Source: JAVKDP01 sp040222185
Lineage (GTDB): Bacteria; Bacteroidota; Rhodothermia; Balneolales; Balneolaceae
Direction: 5' to 3'
DNA length: 64,000 bases
Assembly: GCA_040222185.1 (NCBI GenBank)
Contig: JAVKDP010000079.1
Span: 1 to 64,000, forward strand
Below the pieces are notes generated by a model. The model saw only the letters and a list, made by a program, of their open reading frames with translations, searched no databases and was not told the origin of the DNA. Below, one piece after another: positions 1 to 8,542 of this stretch (position 1 is its first letter; each line of letters begins with the position of its first letter). The position numbers and the translations under genes are program-made.

Positions 1-1513
1 GGTTCTTTGTCACAGGCTGCTCATTTCTTTCATTCCAAAGCTTTGAGATCAACATCTGTTCTGGTTCCGTAGGATCATCTCCGATTTGATTTAACCATCG
101 GTCCATTTCAGCACTCATTTCCTTGAGTTTAGCCCGGTAGGTCGGATCATCAGCAAGGTTGATTAATTCATGAGGATCGTTGATGATATCAAAAAGTTCT
201 TCAGGAGGTTTTTGATTTCTGAACCATTGGCTTTGGATTTCATTTAGTTCTCCTTTATCTCTTAAACGAAGAAGTTCCTGCATTGTAGGAATTTGTTCGC
301 GATATGAAACAGGCAAGTAATACCCTTGTTCTGTTCTATAGTTCCGAATGTATTTAAATTGATGGTCGCGAACAGCTCTTCGAGTATCGGTATACTCATC
401 TAACCTATCGGTAGCTGCATGTATATATTTTCTTTTATCCTCTGATTCGAATTCACCCAGAAATGCTCGCCCCTGAAGATATTCAGGGGGTTGAATGCTA
501 GCCAAGGATAGAAGTGTAGGAGCAAAATCGATAAAGCTAATAAGTTGCTCATCCACGGTGCCTGCTTTCTGTTTATTTGGGTAACGAATAATCAAAGGAG
601 TATTTAAGCCGGAATCATAAATCAATCTTTTCTGACGGGGCAAGGGACCACCATGATCTCCATAGAAGAAAATAATCGTACTCTCTAGCAAGCCATCTTC
701 TTTAAGTTGATCTAAAACAGCTCCAAGCTGGCGATCCATTTCTGCAACATTGTTGTATGTTTTCCAAAGGTCACGGCGGGTAATTTTGGTATCGGGCAGA
801 TAGGGTGGAATTGGGAAATCAGAATTTCTTGGAACATGAACAGGAGTTTCTTGCTCAGTTGTTCTGACATTCCAGCCAGATAATTGGAAATCCCTGTTGC
901 CTGCTTCATAATGCCGAGCTTCATCTTTCTTGAAACCATACGGCTCAAACAAACTGGATTCGTGTGTAATATTAAAGTTAAAGACAGAGAAGAAAGGTTG
1001 GCCCGGTGCTCTGTTTCTCCAATGAGCAAAGTTACCACTCTCATCCCAGGCAACATTAGTTGTAGTAAACTGGTAATCTTTTTTAGAATTATTAGATGTG
1101 TAGTACCCTGCTTTTCTAAGGTGTTCAGTAAACATTCGAACATCAGAAGGGGGAACAGCTTCATATGCTGGTAAACCTGTAAAGTCCATATTCGAATTGG
1201 TTCTCATATGATTTGCTCCAATTCCGGAAGGATACATTCCTGTGATTATTGCAGCTCGGCTGGGAGCACAAACCCCATGTGTGGAGAAAAGATTTGGATA
1301 ACGCACTCCTTCATTAGCAAGGCGGTTAATGTTTTCTGTATAAGCCGTTGAGTCTCCAAAAGGAGCCAGAATAGGAGACAAATCCTCAGCTACCAACCAT
1401 AGAATATTTGGCTTTTCCTGAAGTTTTATCGCTGAGTCACTTTTTGATGATTGACAAGAAATACCTATCGAGATGAAGATTAATAACCCGATATGTATAG
1501 CCCTGACCTTCAT
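1..1513 (-). CDS. Sulfatase, lipoprotein-type, 3' end cut by window edge
   Basis: The frame is open from an ATG at 1513 to base 1 (504 residues seen; the C-terminus lies outside the window). Residues 82-86 read CAPSR, the sulfatase signature whose cysteine becomes formylglycine, preceded by an N-terminal metal-site region (VAEDLSP) and followed by the later FFYGDHGGP metal/substrate segment. The N-terminus (hydrophobic, ending GISC at residue 20) looks like a lipoprotein signal, so the enzyme probably acts in the periplasm or at the outer membrane. It starts 5 bases after the GMC oxidoreductase stop and is probably the last gene of that operon. Sulfatases of this type remove sulfate from carbohydrates or glycans; the substrate cannot be read from the sequence. 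An anaerobic-type or FGE maturation enzyme is not in the window. Confidence 0.9.
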   Translation of the reverse strand, partial: MKVRAIHIGLLIFISIGISCQSSKSDSAIKLQEKPNILWLVAEDLSPILAPFGDSTAYTENINRLANEGVRYPNLFSTHGVCAPSRAAIITGMYPSGIGANHMRTNSNMDFTGLPAYEAVPPSDVRMFTEHLRKAGYYTSNNSKKDYQFTTTNVAWDESGNFAHWRNRAPGQPFFSVFNFNITHESSLFEPYGFKKDEARHYEAGNRDFQLSGWNVRTTEQETPVHVPRNSDFPIPPYLPDTKITRRDLWKTYNNVAEMDRQLGAVLDQLKEDGLLESTIIFFYGDHGGPLPRQKRLIYDSGLNTPLIIRYPNKQKAGTVDEQLISFIDFAPTLLSLASIQPPEYLQGRAFLGEFESEDKRKYIHAATDRLDEYTDTRRAVRDHQFKYIRNYRTEQGYYLPVSYREQIPTMQELLRLRDKGELNEIQSQWFRNQKPPEELFDIINDPHELINLADDPTYRAKLKEMSAEMDRWLNQIGDDPTEPEQMLISKLWNERNEQPVTKN

Positions 1514-1518
1514 AGAGT

Positions 1519-3228
1519 TTACAGGTTTCCTTTCTTCATCTCATCAACAGCATAGTTAGCAGCTCGAGCTGTAAGAGCCATAAAATGCAGGGTTGGATTC
1601 TGAGTGCCTCCCGATGTCATACAAGCACCATCTGTTACAAATACATTCTTGCACTCATGCAGCTGGTTAAAGCTATTGAGTAGTGAAGTTTTCGGATCAC
1701 GACCCATTCTCACTCCGCCCATCTCATGAATTTCAGAACCAGGTAATGTATCCCTGTTTCTGGCATTTATATCTTTGAAGCCTGCCTTTTCAAACATCTC
1801 CGTACACTGCTCTACATAATCATCTGCCTGCTTGATATCATTTTCTTTCCACTCAGCTGAGAAAACGATTTGAGGGATTCCATATTTATCTACCAGACTT
1901 TCATGCAAACGAAGATGGTTATCTTCGTAAGGTACACATTCTCCCATCATCCATGTACTTATGTACCAATCGTCAGAAAGTTCAGGCTTCAATAGATTAT
2001 CCCTTAACTGGTCCCCAATCATTCCGGTATCAGAAATAGTACCTCTTCCTGCTGATACTCCAATAGCATAGCCTCTCAGGAAATCGGTTTCTTGTTTTTC
2101 TACATTTCTGAATCGCGGTATATAGGCGTTAGTTGGTCGTGCACCTTCTACCTTTTTGTTTGAAAACCCTTCCACTCTTGCACCTGCATGTCCCCGATAG
2201 TTATGCCAGGTCAGGTACTTGCCCATTAGCCCATTATCATTTCCTAAGCCATTAGGAAAGCGATTCGATTTAGAGTTCAATAAGATAGCATTCGAGTTAA
2301 TGGTAGAGGTGTTAACAAAAATAATATCAGCGTAGAATTCTATGGCTTCTTTAGAGTGTCGATCTATTATTCGAACCCCTGAAGCTTTTCCTTTTTTCTC
2401 ATCATAGATAATAGATTCTACAACAGCATCTGGTCTCATAGTGAGGTTTCCGCTTCTCATAGCCCAGGGAATGGTTGAAGAATTAGAACTAAAATAACCT
2501 CCTAAAACACAGCCTCTGTCACACATTCTTTGAGCCATACATTTTCCGCGCCCTTGTTGAACATGGATTTCCTGCGGATCAGTGAGGTGAGCACATCGCG
2601 CATAGATAAGATGGCGTTTATCACCATAATGCTTTTTGAGTGATGCTTTGAAATGCTTTTCTACAACATTTAATTCAATAGAGGGAAGAAATTGTCCGTC
2701 AGGGAGAACATCTAATCCATCACGGTCGCCGGAGATACCCGCAAATTTTTCAACATGATCGTACCAGTGTGCAATATCCTTATAACGGATCGGCCAGTCT
2801 ACCGCGAATCCATCCCGATCCGGTCCCTCAAAATCAAAATCACTCCATCGTTGGGTTTGTCGAGCCCATAACAATGATTTGCCACCAACATGGTATCCTC
2901 TGAACCAACGGAAAGGTTTTTCATATACAACAGGTTGCTCATCTTCAGCCACAGCCCAATGTATTCGTTCTGCATTTTTCCATGCTCCGGGAATCAACCC
3001 TGATCGTTGTTCGATAGGGACACTTCCTCTAAACTCAAATTCCCAGGGAGCTTTTGATGCAGTTGGATAATCTACGATATGCTTTACATCTCTACCCCGA
3101 TCAAGTACGAGGGTTTTTAATCCAGCATCACAAAGCTCTTTAGCAGCCCAGCCGCCACTAGCTCCAGAGCCAATAACAATGGCATCGTAAGTTCGTTCTT
3201 TTTTTGATTTAGTATTCAGGCTTGCCAT
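1519..3228 (-). CDS. GMC family oxidoreductase (FAD sugar/alcohol dehydrogenase)
   Basis: 569 aa. An N-terminal FAD Rossmann motif GSGASGG lies at residues 20-26, and the C-terminal GMC segment holds the catalytic-type histidine (H501 in SEIHEMGGVRMG) and the NP asparagine (N544). Length and motifs fit the GMC/gluconate-dehydrogenase large-subunit type that oxidises sugars or polyols and passes electrons to the respiratory chain. The gene directly upstream (3-base gap) is a gluconate 2-dehydrogenase subunit 3-like protein, the usual small partner that carries the export signal; this large subunit has no signal peptide of its own, consistent with piggy-back export. Substrate unknown. It is likely co-transcribed with the downstream sulfatase. 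Confidence 0.9.
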   Translation of the reverse strand: MASLNTKSKKERTYDAIVIGSGASGGWAAKELCDAGLKTLVLDRGRDVKHIVDYPTASKAPWEFEFRGSVPIEQRSGLIPGAWKNAERIHWAVAEDEQPVVYEKPFRWFRGYHVGGKSLLWARQTQRWSDFDFEGPDRDGFAVDWPIRYKDIAHWYDHVEKFAGISGDRDGLDVLPDGQFLPSIELNVVEKHFKASLKKHYGDKRHLIYARCAHLTDPQEIHVQQGRGKCMAQRMCDRGCVLGGYFSSNSSTIPWAMRSGNLTMRPDAVVESIIYDEKKGKASGVRIIDRHSKEAIEFYADIIFVNTSTINSNAILLNSKSNRFPNGLGNDNGLMGKYLTWHNYRGHAGARVEGFSNKKVEGARPTNAYIPRFRNVEKQETDFLRGYAIGVSAGRGTISDTGMIGDQLRDNLLKPELSDDWYISTWMMGECVPYEDNHLRLHESLVDKYGIPQIVFSAEWKENDIKQADDYVEQCTEMFEKAGFKDINARNRDTLPGSEIHEMGGVRMGRDPKTSLLNSFNQLHECKNVFVTDGACMTSGGTQNPTLHFMALTARAANYAVDEMKKGNL

Positions 3229-3231
3229 TAA

Positions 3232-3753
3232 TCATGCCTCCACATCTACATTGCCATCATAAAAACCTGGCATTAATACAAAATCATAGTAATTCATCAT
3301 AACCTCCTCTGAAGTTCTGAACCCTCGGATAGTCTGCGATTTAATAAAATTGAAAAAGCTGTCGCCTTCATTCTGATTTGCAATCTCAACTTCCATAAGT
3401 AAACTTTCGCGCTCTTTCTGGGAACACTCAGGGAATGCCTTTTGAAATTTATTTGATGCTATTTCATCAAGTTTATCAAGATTCTCCTTTACGTCATCCT
3501 GTACTTCAACTTCATAACACTTGCTAATCAAAGCTGCCAGAAAAGTATCAACACCAACTGATAAAGCGCCAATGGTTCCGTTTGAGGGAATGATAGTATC
3601 TACTAAAGAAGACAAAATTGAGTGCTGCTGAGTAGTAAAAATATCATTGGAAATAATGATGCTACTTGCTTTCCAATTCATTGCCCAGGAAGGCAATGCA
3701 ATAAGACCTCCTGATGCTAGCATCAGGTTTTTAATCGCGTCCCGTCTTTTCAT
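3232..3753 (-). CDS. Gluconate 2-dehydrogenase subunit 3-like protein
   Basis: 173 aa, starting MKRRDAIKNLML followed by a hydrophobic stretch and an ALPSWA cleavage-like region. The RR pair at residues 3-4 suggests a twin-arginine type export signal. The remaining sequence is mostly helical, as in the small subunit of membrane-bound gluconate/GMC dehydrogenases, which escorts the FAD subunit across the inner membrane. Position immediately upstream of the GMC gene supports this pairing. It is the first gene of a probable three-gene operon running leftward to the sulfatase. No cofactor motif is visible. Confidence 0.8.
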   Translation of the reverse strand: MKRRDAIKNLMLASGGLIALPSWAMNWKASSIIISNDIFTTQQHSILSSLVDTIIPSNGTIGALSVGVDTFLAALISKCYEVEVQDDVKENLDKLDEIASNKFQKAFPECSQKERESLLMEVEIANQNEGDSFFNFIKSQTIRGFRTSEEVMMNYYDFVLMPGFYDGNVDVEA

Positions 3754-3780
3754 TTGAGTGAGTTTTTATTAGAAAAAAGC

Positions 3781-3817
3781 GCTTTGAAGAACATAATTAC
3801 TTTGAACTAACTTTGAA
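3781..3817. promoter_or_regulatory. Three CTTTGAA repeats in a divergent promoter region
   Basis: CTTTGAA occurs at 3782-3788, 3800-3806 and 3811-3817 between the leftward dehydrogenase operon and the rightward YdjC-like gene. This may be a regulator site or simply TTTG promoter elements of the Bacteroidota type; the spacing (18 then 11) is not regular. Weak evidence. Confidence 0.25.
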
Positions 3818-3915
3818 AAAGGAATTAATAAAAAGATTTTATAAATGAATGATTCTGAAATTTTGATATACTGAATCGTTAAAAGTTTATGTAGGAAACA
3901 GAGCTGGAGAAGCAA

Positions 3916-4794
3916 ATGAAATTGAGATTACTGCTAGTTACGATAATAATCGGATTCGGAATCTCATTGGTACAAGCGCAAGAAGGTCCAAGACTAATTG
4001 TTCGTGGTGATGATATGGGCTATTCCCATTCAGGGAATATGGCTTTGATTGAATCATCTATTAATGGTATTCAAACTTCGATTGAGGTTATCGTGCCTTC
4101 ACCCTGGTTTCCTGAGGCTGTCAAACTACTTAATGATAATCCTGATATAGATGTTGGAATACATCTCGCAATTACAAGTGAATGGGATAACGTAAAATGG
4201 AGACCACTGACCTGGGTTCCAAGTTTAGTTGATGAAGATGGCTACTTCTTTCCAATGTCCTTTCCAAATGAGAATTATCCTGGCCTTTCCGTACAGGAAA
4301 ACGATTGGAAAATTGATGAGATAGAACAGGAGTTAAGAGCTCAGATTGAACTGGCCAAAAAGAAGATTCCGGGAATAAGTCATGTTTCGGCTCATATGGG
4401 CTTCACCTGGATCGACCCTTCTATCAAAGAGCTTACCAATAAGCTGGCAACTGAATATGGAATCAATATTGATCTGGATGAAATGGGAGTAGAGTATGTA
4501 AGCTATAAGGATCTGGAATGGCAGGAGTCTATAAAAGCGAGTTTGGAAACAAAACAGGATGCTTTTATTGGAATGTTAAGGGCGTTAGAACCTGGAAAGA
4601 CCTATATGTTTTTAGACCATCCCGGATATGATAATGCAGAACTGAGGGCAATTTCACATTTAGGGTATGAAACCGTAGCTATAGACCGACAAGGAGTGAC
4701 TGATGTATTTACAAGCCCAACGGTGAAATCAGTTATTGAAGAGCTGGGTATCAAATTAATTAGCTATAGAGACTTGGTAAAAACGAGTAAGTAG
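3916..4794 (+). CDS. Secreted YdjC/ChbG-like polysaccharide deacetylase
   Basis: 292 aa with a clear signal peptide (hydrophobic to about residue 20, cleavage near VQA-QE). The mature protein opens with LIVRGDDMG, the YdjC-family metal-binding aspartates (D32/D33), followed by a GIHLAI histidine (H83) and SAHMGF (H160), matching the metal ligands of the ChbG/YdjC superfamily. Characterised members remove acetyl groups from chito-oligosaccharides; this one is exported, so it probably acts on oligosaccharides in the periplasm. It is divergent from the dehydrogenase/sulfatase operon and ends 7 bases from the convergent DinB gene. Exact substrate unknown. Confidence 0.82.
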   Translation: MKLRLLLVTIIIGFGISLVQAQEGPRLIVRGDDMGYSHSGNMALIESSINGIQTSIEVIVPSPWFPEAVKLLNDNPDIDVGIHLAITSEWDNVKWRPLTWVPSLVDEDGYFFPMSFPNENYPGLSVQENDWKIDEIEQELRAQIELAKKKIPGISHVSAHMGFTWIDPSIKELTNKLATEYGINIDLDEMGVEYVSYKDLEWQESIKASLETKQDAFIGMLRALEPGKTYMFLDHPGYDNAELRAISHLGYETVAIDRQGVTDVFTSPTVKSVIEELGIKLISYRDLVKTSK

Positions 4795-4801
4795 TATCAG
4801 G

Positions 4802-5341
4802 TTACGCAATACTTCGAATATTCTCGAGGTGGTGATAATTATGAAAAACAGTAAAGAACATAAGTTCACGGATCGTGACAAGACCCAACAACGGGTGCGG
4901 TGCAACTAAAGCAGATAATTGTCTTTCATTCCATTTTTCCAGTACGGTTAAGAGTTTTACTTTCTCTTTTTCATAAATGGATAAAAGTTGTTCTTTTTGA
5001 TTCTCATAAATTACTTTTGGTACATAAGGAGCAGTTGCTTTACCACCTGCATCTAAAAGGTCCTGGTACTTTTGAGCCAGTTCATTATAAGTCATTTCCT
5101 CTCGGCCAGATTTACCAAACCTCCATCTCAGAAGAAATTTTGGTAAACCCATGCCTTTATTAACAGGTCGAATACTTTTAATTAAATGCTCCAGTTGTTG
5201 ACCCGTACTCCACTTTTCTTCTGTTTTTCTTGTTTCAAAATCCAGTCGATCCTGAGCTCTGATATATCCGATAACGTCGTCGAAAGCTTCGTTAAGTGCT
5301 TGCTGAATTTCCTCTTTAGTTTGGATGCTCTTGATATACAT
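4802..5341 (-). CDS. DinB superfamily protein
   Basis: 179 aa. A four-helix pattern with histidines in QQLEHLIKS (middle) and FHNYHHLENI (near the C-terminus) matches the metal-binding triad of the DinB/YfiT superfamily. Functions in this superfamily range from thiol-dependent transferases to unknown; no specific reaction can be given. No signal peptide, so cytoplasmic. It stands alone between convergent ydjC-like and divergent fructokinase genes. A second, unrelated-looking DinB protein lies at 21948-22439. Confidence 0.75.
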   Translation of the reverse strand: MYIKSIQTKEEIQQALNEAFDDVIGYIRAQDRLDFETRKTEEKWSTGQQLEHLIKSIRPVNKGMGLPKFLLRWRFGKSGREEMTYNELAQKYQDLLDAGGKATAPYVPKVIYENQKEQLLSIYEKEKVKLLTVLEKWNERQLSALVAPHPLLGLVTIRELMFFTVFHNYHHLENIRSIA

Positions 5342-5414
5342 AAAGGTTTTAATATGAAGTGACTCTTCTTAATTAAGGACTAGATATTAAATAGAAAAAG
5401 CAAATTTCATAGCT

Positions 5415-5561
5415 GAGCAAAAAGAGCAAATTATTGAGCAAAAAAATATGTGTGTTTTCAAATTTAATCAGTTAATTTAACTCATGAACTTAAATATGTA
5501 TTGATTTCAGAGCTATATTGATAAGTAATACTATAAGGTGTATCTAAATCATTAGAGCAAA
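5415..5561. repeat. Four GAGCAAA heptamers upstream of the PfkB kinase
   Basis: GAGCAAA at 5415, 5424, 5436 and 5555 in the 239-base gap between the DinB and PfkB genes. Otherwise this gap is AT-rich and shows no gene. The clustering could be a regulator site; it could also be chance in A-rich DNA. Confidence 0.25.
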
Positions 5562-5580
5562 AAATGTCCGGAACTAGAAA

Positions 5581-6468
5581 ATGAGTAATAAAAAAGTAAT
5601 TTGTTTTGGGGAAGTTCTTTGGGATTCATTACCGAAAGGTATTTATCTGGGAGGGTCTCCACTAAATGTAGCACTAAATCTGAATAATCTTGGGATAGAC
5701 TCTACAATGGTAAGTGCTATAGGCCGGGATAGGCTTGGAGGATTGGCTTTGAAGGCTATAAAGCAGAAAGGATTAAGTACTCACTTAATTCAGGAAAATG
5801 ACTATCCAACGGGACTTGTAGAAGTAGATATCAATGAGTCGGGAGAACCGGATTATACTATTCATGAAAATACAGCCTGGGACTTTATAGAAGTAACAAA
5901 TGAAATAAAGGAGGAGATTTTAAATTCCGATTACATCGTTCTTGGTACACTCATATTCAGGAATTCATCGGGTAACACAGTACGAGAGATTCTTAAAGAT
6001 TATAAAGGAAAGTGCGTTGTTGATTTAAATCTGCGTGCACCTTTTTATAGCGAGGAACTTGTTGATAATGTGTTAGCATTGGCTGATATAGTAAAAGTAA
6101 ATGAGGAAGAGCTAAATACCTTGCTGAGTTGGAAAGGCTTAAACTTGGATTATTCAGAAGCTTTAAACTGGTTGAGTGATGAATACGATGTAGAAACCAT
6201 ACTATTATCAAGAGGGGAGAAAGGAGCCTACATATACAGTAACGGAGAATTGAGTAAGAAAGGTAGATACTATGTCAAAGTGAGAGATACAGTAGGTGCA
6301 GGAGATGCTTTTCTGGCCGGGGCTATTTATAGTATGATAAATGGAAAAGATGCTTACGAAACAGTTTGCTTTGCCAATGCAGTTGGGGCTTTCGTTACCA
6401 GCAGGAATGGAGCTACCCCGGTTTTAAATATGGCAAAGATCGAAATTTATCTGAAATACGGTAAGTAA
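5581..6468 (+). CDS. PfkB family carbohydrate kinase, fructokinase-like
   Basis: 295 aa. The N-terminal GEVLWDSLP...GGSPLNVALNLNNLG is the PfkB/ribokinase substrate-binding region in its fructokinase form, and DTVGAGDAF near the C-terminus (catalytic base D242) is the PfkB signature 2. Fructokinases phosphorylate fructose with ATP in the cytoplasm. No transporter or sucrose hydrolase is adjacent, so substrate is inferred from motif resemblance only. Single-gene transcription unit, convergent with the lipoprotein gene 2 bases downstream. Confidence 0.85.
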   Translation: MSNKKVICFGEVLWDSLPKGIYLGGSPLNVALNLNNLGIDSTMVSAIGRDRLGGLALKAIKQKGLSTHLIQENDYPTGLVEVDINESGEPDYTIHENTAWDFIEVTNEIKEEILNSDYIVLGTLIFRNSSGNTVREILKDYKGKCVVDLNLRAPFYSEELVDNVLALADIVKVNEEELNTLLSWKGLNLDYSEALNWLSDEYDVETILLSRGEKGAYIYSNGELSKKGRYYVKVRDTVGAGDAFLAGAIYSMINGKDAYETVCFANAVGAFVTSRNGATPVLNMAKIEIYLKYGK

Positions 6469-6470
6469 CT

Positions 6471-6848
6471 TTATAACCAAACAATAACTTTTGATGTCCA
6501 GATTGTTGCATTTACTTGATTATTTCCATGCTTGTCTTTTTCTGAAGAAAAGTTTGATTTGAAGTCTATAATTGCATCTCCACCCATTCCTCTTGCTTCG
6601 TTTAATAATTCAGTTCTCATTTTAGTTGATGAGGTAAAAAGATTTGCAACGATCGATATTTCACCAATTATCTTATAATCAGCATCAATGTTATCTGAAT
6701 TGTGTATTTCAATAGGATAATCATTAGGTTTGGATTCTCTTTCCGTACTTTCATATGGTAAAGGCTGTACGGTCATTAGAGACACGCAGTTAACAGTACC
6801 AAGAATAATAAGAACTATTAAGAAAGAAGTAATTTTTGATGCTCTCAT
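6471..6848 (-). CDS. Small lipoprotein, unknown function
   Basis: 125 aa. The N-terminus is a hydrophobic signal ending GTVNC (cysteine at residue 21), a plausible lipobox. The mature part contains IIGEISIVA and a segment ARGMGGDAIIDF, a pattern seen in YbjQ-like/Rcs-type small beta-alpha proteins, but I do not recognise the family with certainty. Divergently transcribed from the osmC-metZ pair. Confidence 0.65.
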   Translation of the reverse strand: MRASKITSFLIVLIILGTVNCVSLMTVQPLPYESTERESKPNDYPIEIHNSDNIDADYKIIGEISIVANLFTSSTKMRTELLNEARGMGGDAIIDFKSNFSSEKDKHGNNQVNATIWTSKVIVWL

Positions 6849-6940
6849 AACTATTTTTTAGCATTATTTTATTCAATAAGCTAAATCATTAAGATCATTA
6901 GAATAATAGCATCAAAATGTGACTTTGATAACCATCAATA

Positions 6941-7378
6941 ATGCAAATCAAAATAGAAAGGCTTAACAAAGCTGTTCATCTAACAGCTCTAAACGAACAA
7001 GGAAATGAAGTCCATTTAGACGGCTCCGAAAAAATTGGGGGAGAAGGGCTTGGTTTCCGCCCAATGCAAATGTTGCTAGTAGCGCTGGGTTCATGTGCAT
7101 CAATGGATATTCTTTCTATTCTAAAAAAGAAAAAGCAGGTGTTGGAGACTTTTTCAGTAGTTGTAGATGGTGAAAGAGATGAGGATAAAGTGCCTTCACT
7201 TTTTAAAACCATCCATGTGAGATTCGAATTTGGCGGAGATGATATCGAGGAAAAGAAAGTGAGGAGAGCAATTGAGTTATCTATGGGAACGTACTGTTCA
7301 GTTACCAAGACGCTTGAAAAAACGGCAATTATAACTTCCTCTTATAAAATTAACGGAAATGAAGAAGAAAGAGTTTGA
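6941..7378 (+). CDS. OsmC/Ohr family protein
   Basis: 145 aa. The family layout is present: GFRPMQMLLVALGSCASMD with the first reactive cysteine (C52) and SMGTYCSVTKTL with the second (C119). OsmC/Ohr proteins reduce organic hydroperoxides through this cysteine pair; the YhfA-like branch fits best by sequence style. The 3' end overlaps metZ by 20 bases, so the two are translated from one message, linking thiol/peroxide chemistry with sulfur amino acid synthesis. No SAM riboswitch or other leader was seen in the 92 bases upstream. Confidence 0.85.
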   Translation: MQIKIERLNKAVHLTALNEQGNEVHLDGSEKIGGEGLGFRPMQMLLVALGSCASMDILSILKKKKQVLETFSVVVDGERDEDKVPSLFKTIHVRFEFGGDDIEEKKVRRAIELSMGTYCSVTKTLEKTAIITSSYKINGNEEERV

Positions 7379-8537
7379 GACAAAAGCAGTAAGGCACCAG
7401 GTACCTAGGTCAGATCAAAGAGAGCATTCAGTACCAATTTTTGCCACTTCCAGCTATACTTTTGAAAGTGCTGAGCATGCCCGTGCTTTGTTTGCAAAAG
7501 AAGAAGAAGGCAATATTTATTCAAGGTATTCAAACCCGAATAATGACGAGTTTGTTGAGAAGTTATGCCTGTTAGAAGGAGCCGAAACCGGGATTTCAAC
7601 TGCTTCAGGTATGGCGGCGATGTTTGTAAGCATTGCTTCATTTCTGAACCAGGGAGATCATATCGTAGCTTCCAGATCAGTTTTTGGTTCAACACACCAG
7701 ATTTTGACTCAATTATTACCCCGTTGGGGAATTACTCATACCTATGTAGATATTCACGATACTGAAGGTTGGGAAAAGGCGATTACCCCGAATACAAAAA
7801 TGTTTTTCTTTGAGACTCCGTCTAACCCTGCACTTGATCTAATAGATATAGAGCATATTTCATCTATTGCCAAAGCTCACAATATCATCGTTAACGTGGA
7901 TAATTGTTTTGCAACTCCATACCTCCAGAATCCGATTGCCTGGGGAGCTGATATAGTCACTCATTCAGCAACCAAGTTTATAGATGGGCAAGGACGAACC
8001 TTAGGCGGAGCAATATTGGGTAAAAGAGAGCATATAGACCAGGTCATGTTTATGGGGCGCCATACCGGACCAGCAATGTCTCCTTTTAATGGTTGGGTGC
8101 TTTCCAAAAGCCTGGAGACTCTGGCTGTTAGAATGGATCGCCATTGCCAGAATGCCAAAGAACTGGCTCTATTCCTTGAAGATCACAGCCAGGTAAATCT
8201 GGTCAAATATCCATACTTGCCTTCGCACCCGCAAAACGAATTGGCTCAAAAACAAATGAAGCAGGGAGGAGGAATTGTAACTTTTGAAGTGAAAGGTGGA
8301 TTAGAACAAGGTCGATCTTTTCTTAATGCTCTCGAAATGATTTCATTATCAGCTAACCTGGGAGATACAAGAAGTATAGCTACTCATCCTGCTTCTACAA
8401 CTCATAGCAAACTAAGCGATGAGGAACGGAGTATAGTAGGAATTACTCCCGGGCTAGTTCGAATCTCGACAGGCTTAGAAAATATCAAAGATATTATTGC
8501 TGATATTGACAAGGCCCTGGAACGTTCGCAGAAATAA
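7359..8537 (+). CDS. metZ: O-succinylhomoserine sulfhydrylase (Cys/Met metabolism PLP enzyme)
   Basis: 392 aa. Cys/Met-metabolism PLP fold: SRYSNP (Y57), DNCFATP (D181) and the PLP lysine K206 in HSATKFIDGQGR; the IDGQGR continuation is typical of MetZ-type O-succinylhomoserine sulfhydrylases rather than MetB or MetC. It makes homocysteine directly from sulfide and an O-acylhomoserine in methionine synthesis, in the cytoplasm. The start overlaps the osmC end by 20 bases. O-acetylhomoserine use cannot be excluded from sequence alone. Confidence 0.88.
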   Translation: MKKKEFETKAVRHQVPRSDQREHSVPIFATSSYTFESAEHARALFAKEEEGNIYSRYSNPNNDEFVEKLCLLEGAETGISTASGMAAMFVSIASFLNQGDHIVASRSVFGSTHQILTQLLPRWGITHTYVDIHDTEGWEKAITPNTKMFFFETPSNPALDLIDIEHISSIAKAHNIIVNVDNCFATPYLQNPIAWGADIVTHSATKFIDGQGRTLGGAILGKREHIDQVMFMGRHTGPAMSPFNGWVLSKSLETLAVRMDRHCQNAKELALFLEDHSQVNLVKYPYLPSHPQNELAQKQMKQGGGIVTFEVKGGLEQGRSFLNALEMISLSANLGDTRSIATHPASTTHSKLSDEERSIVGITPGLVRISTGLENIKDIIADIDKALERSQK

Positions 8538-8542
8538 TCTCT

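Noticed and set aside
6849..6940. SAM riboswitch before the osmC-metZ unit
   Set aside because: The 92-base AT-rich leader shows no multi-stem structure; only two ATCATTA copies were seen.
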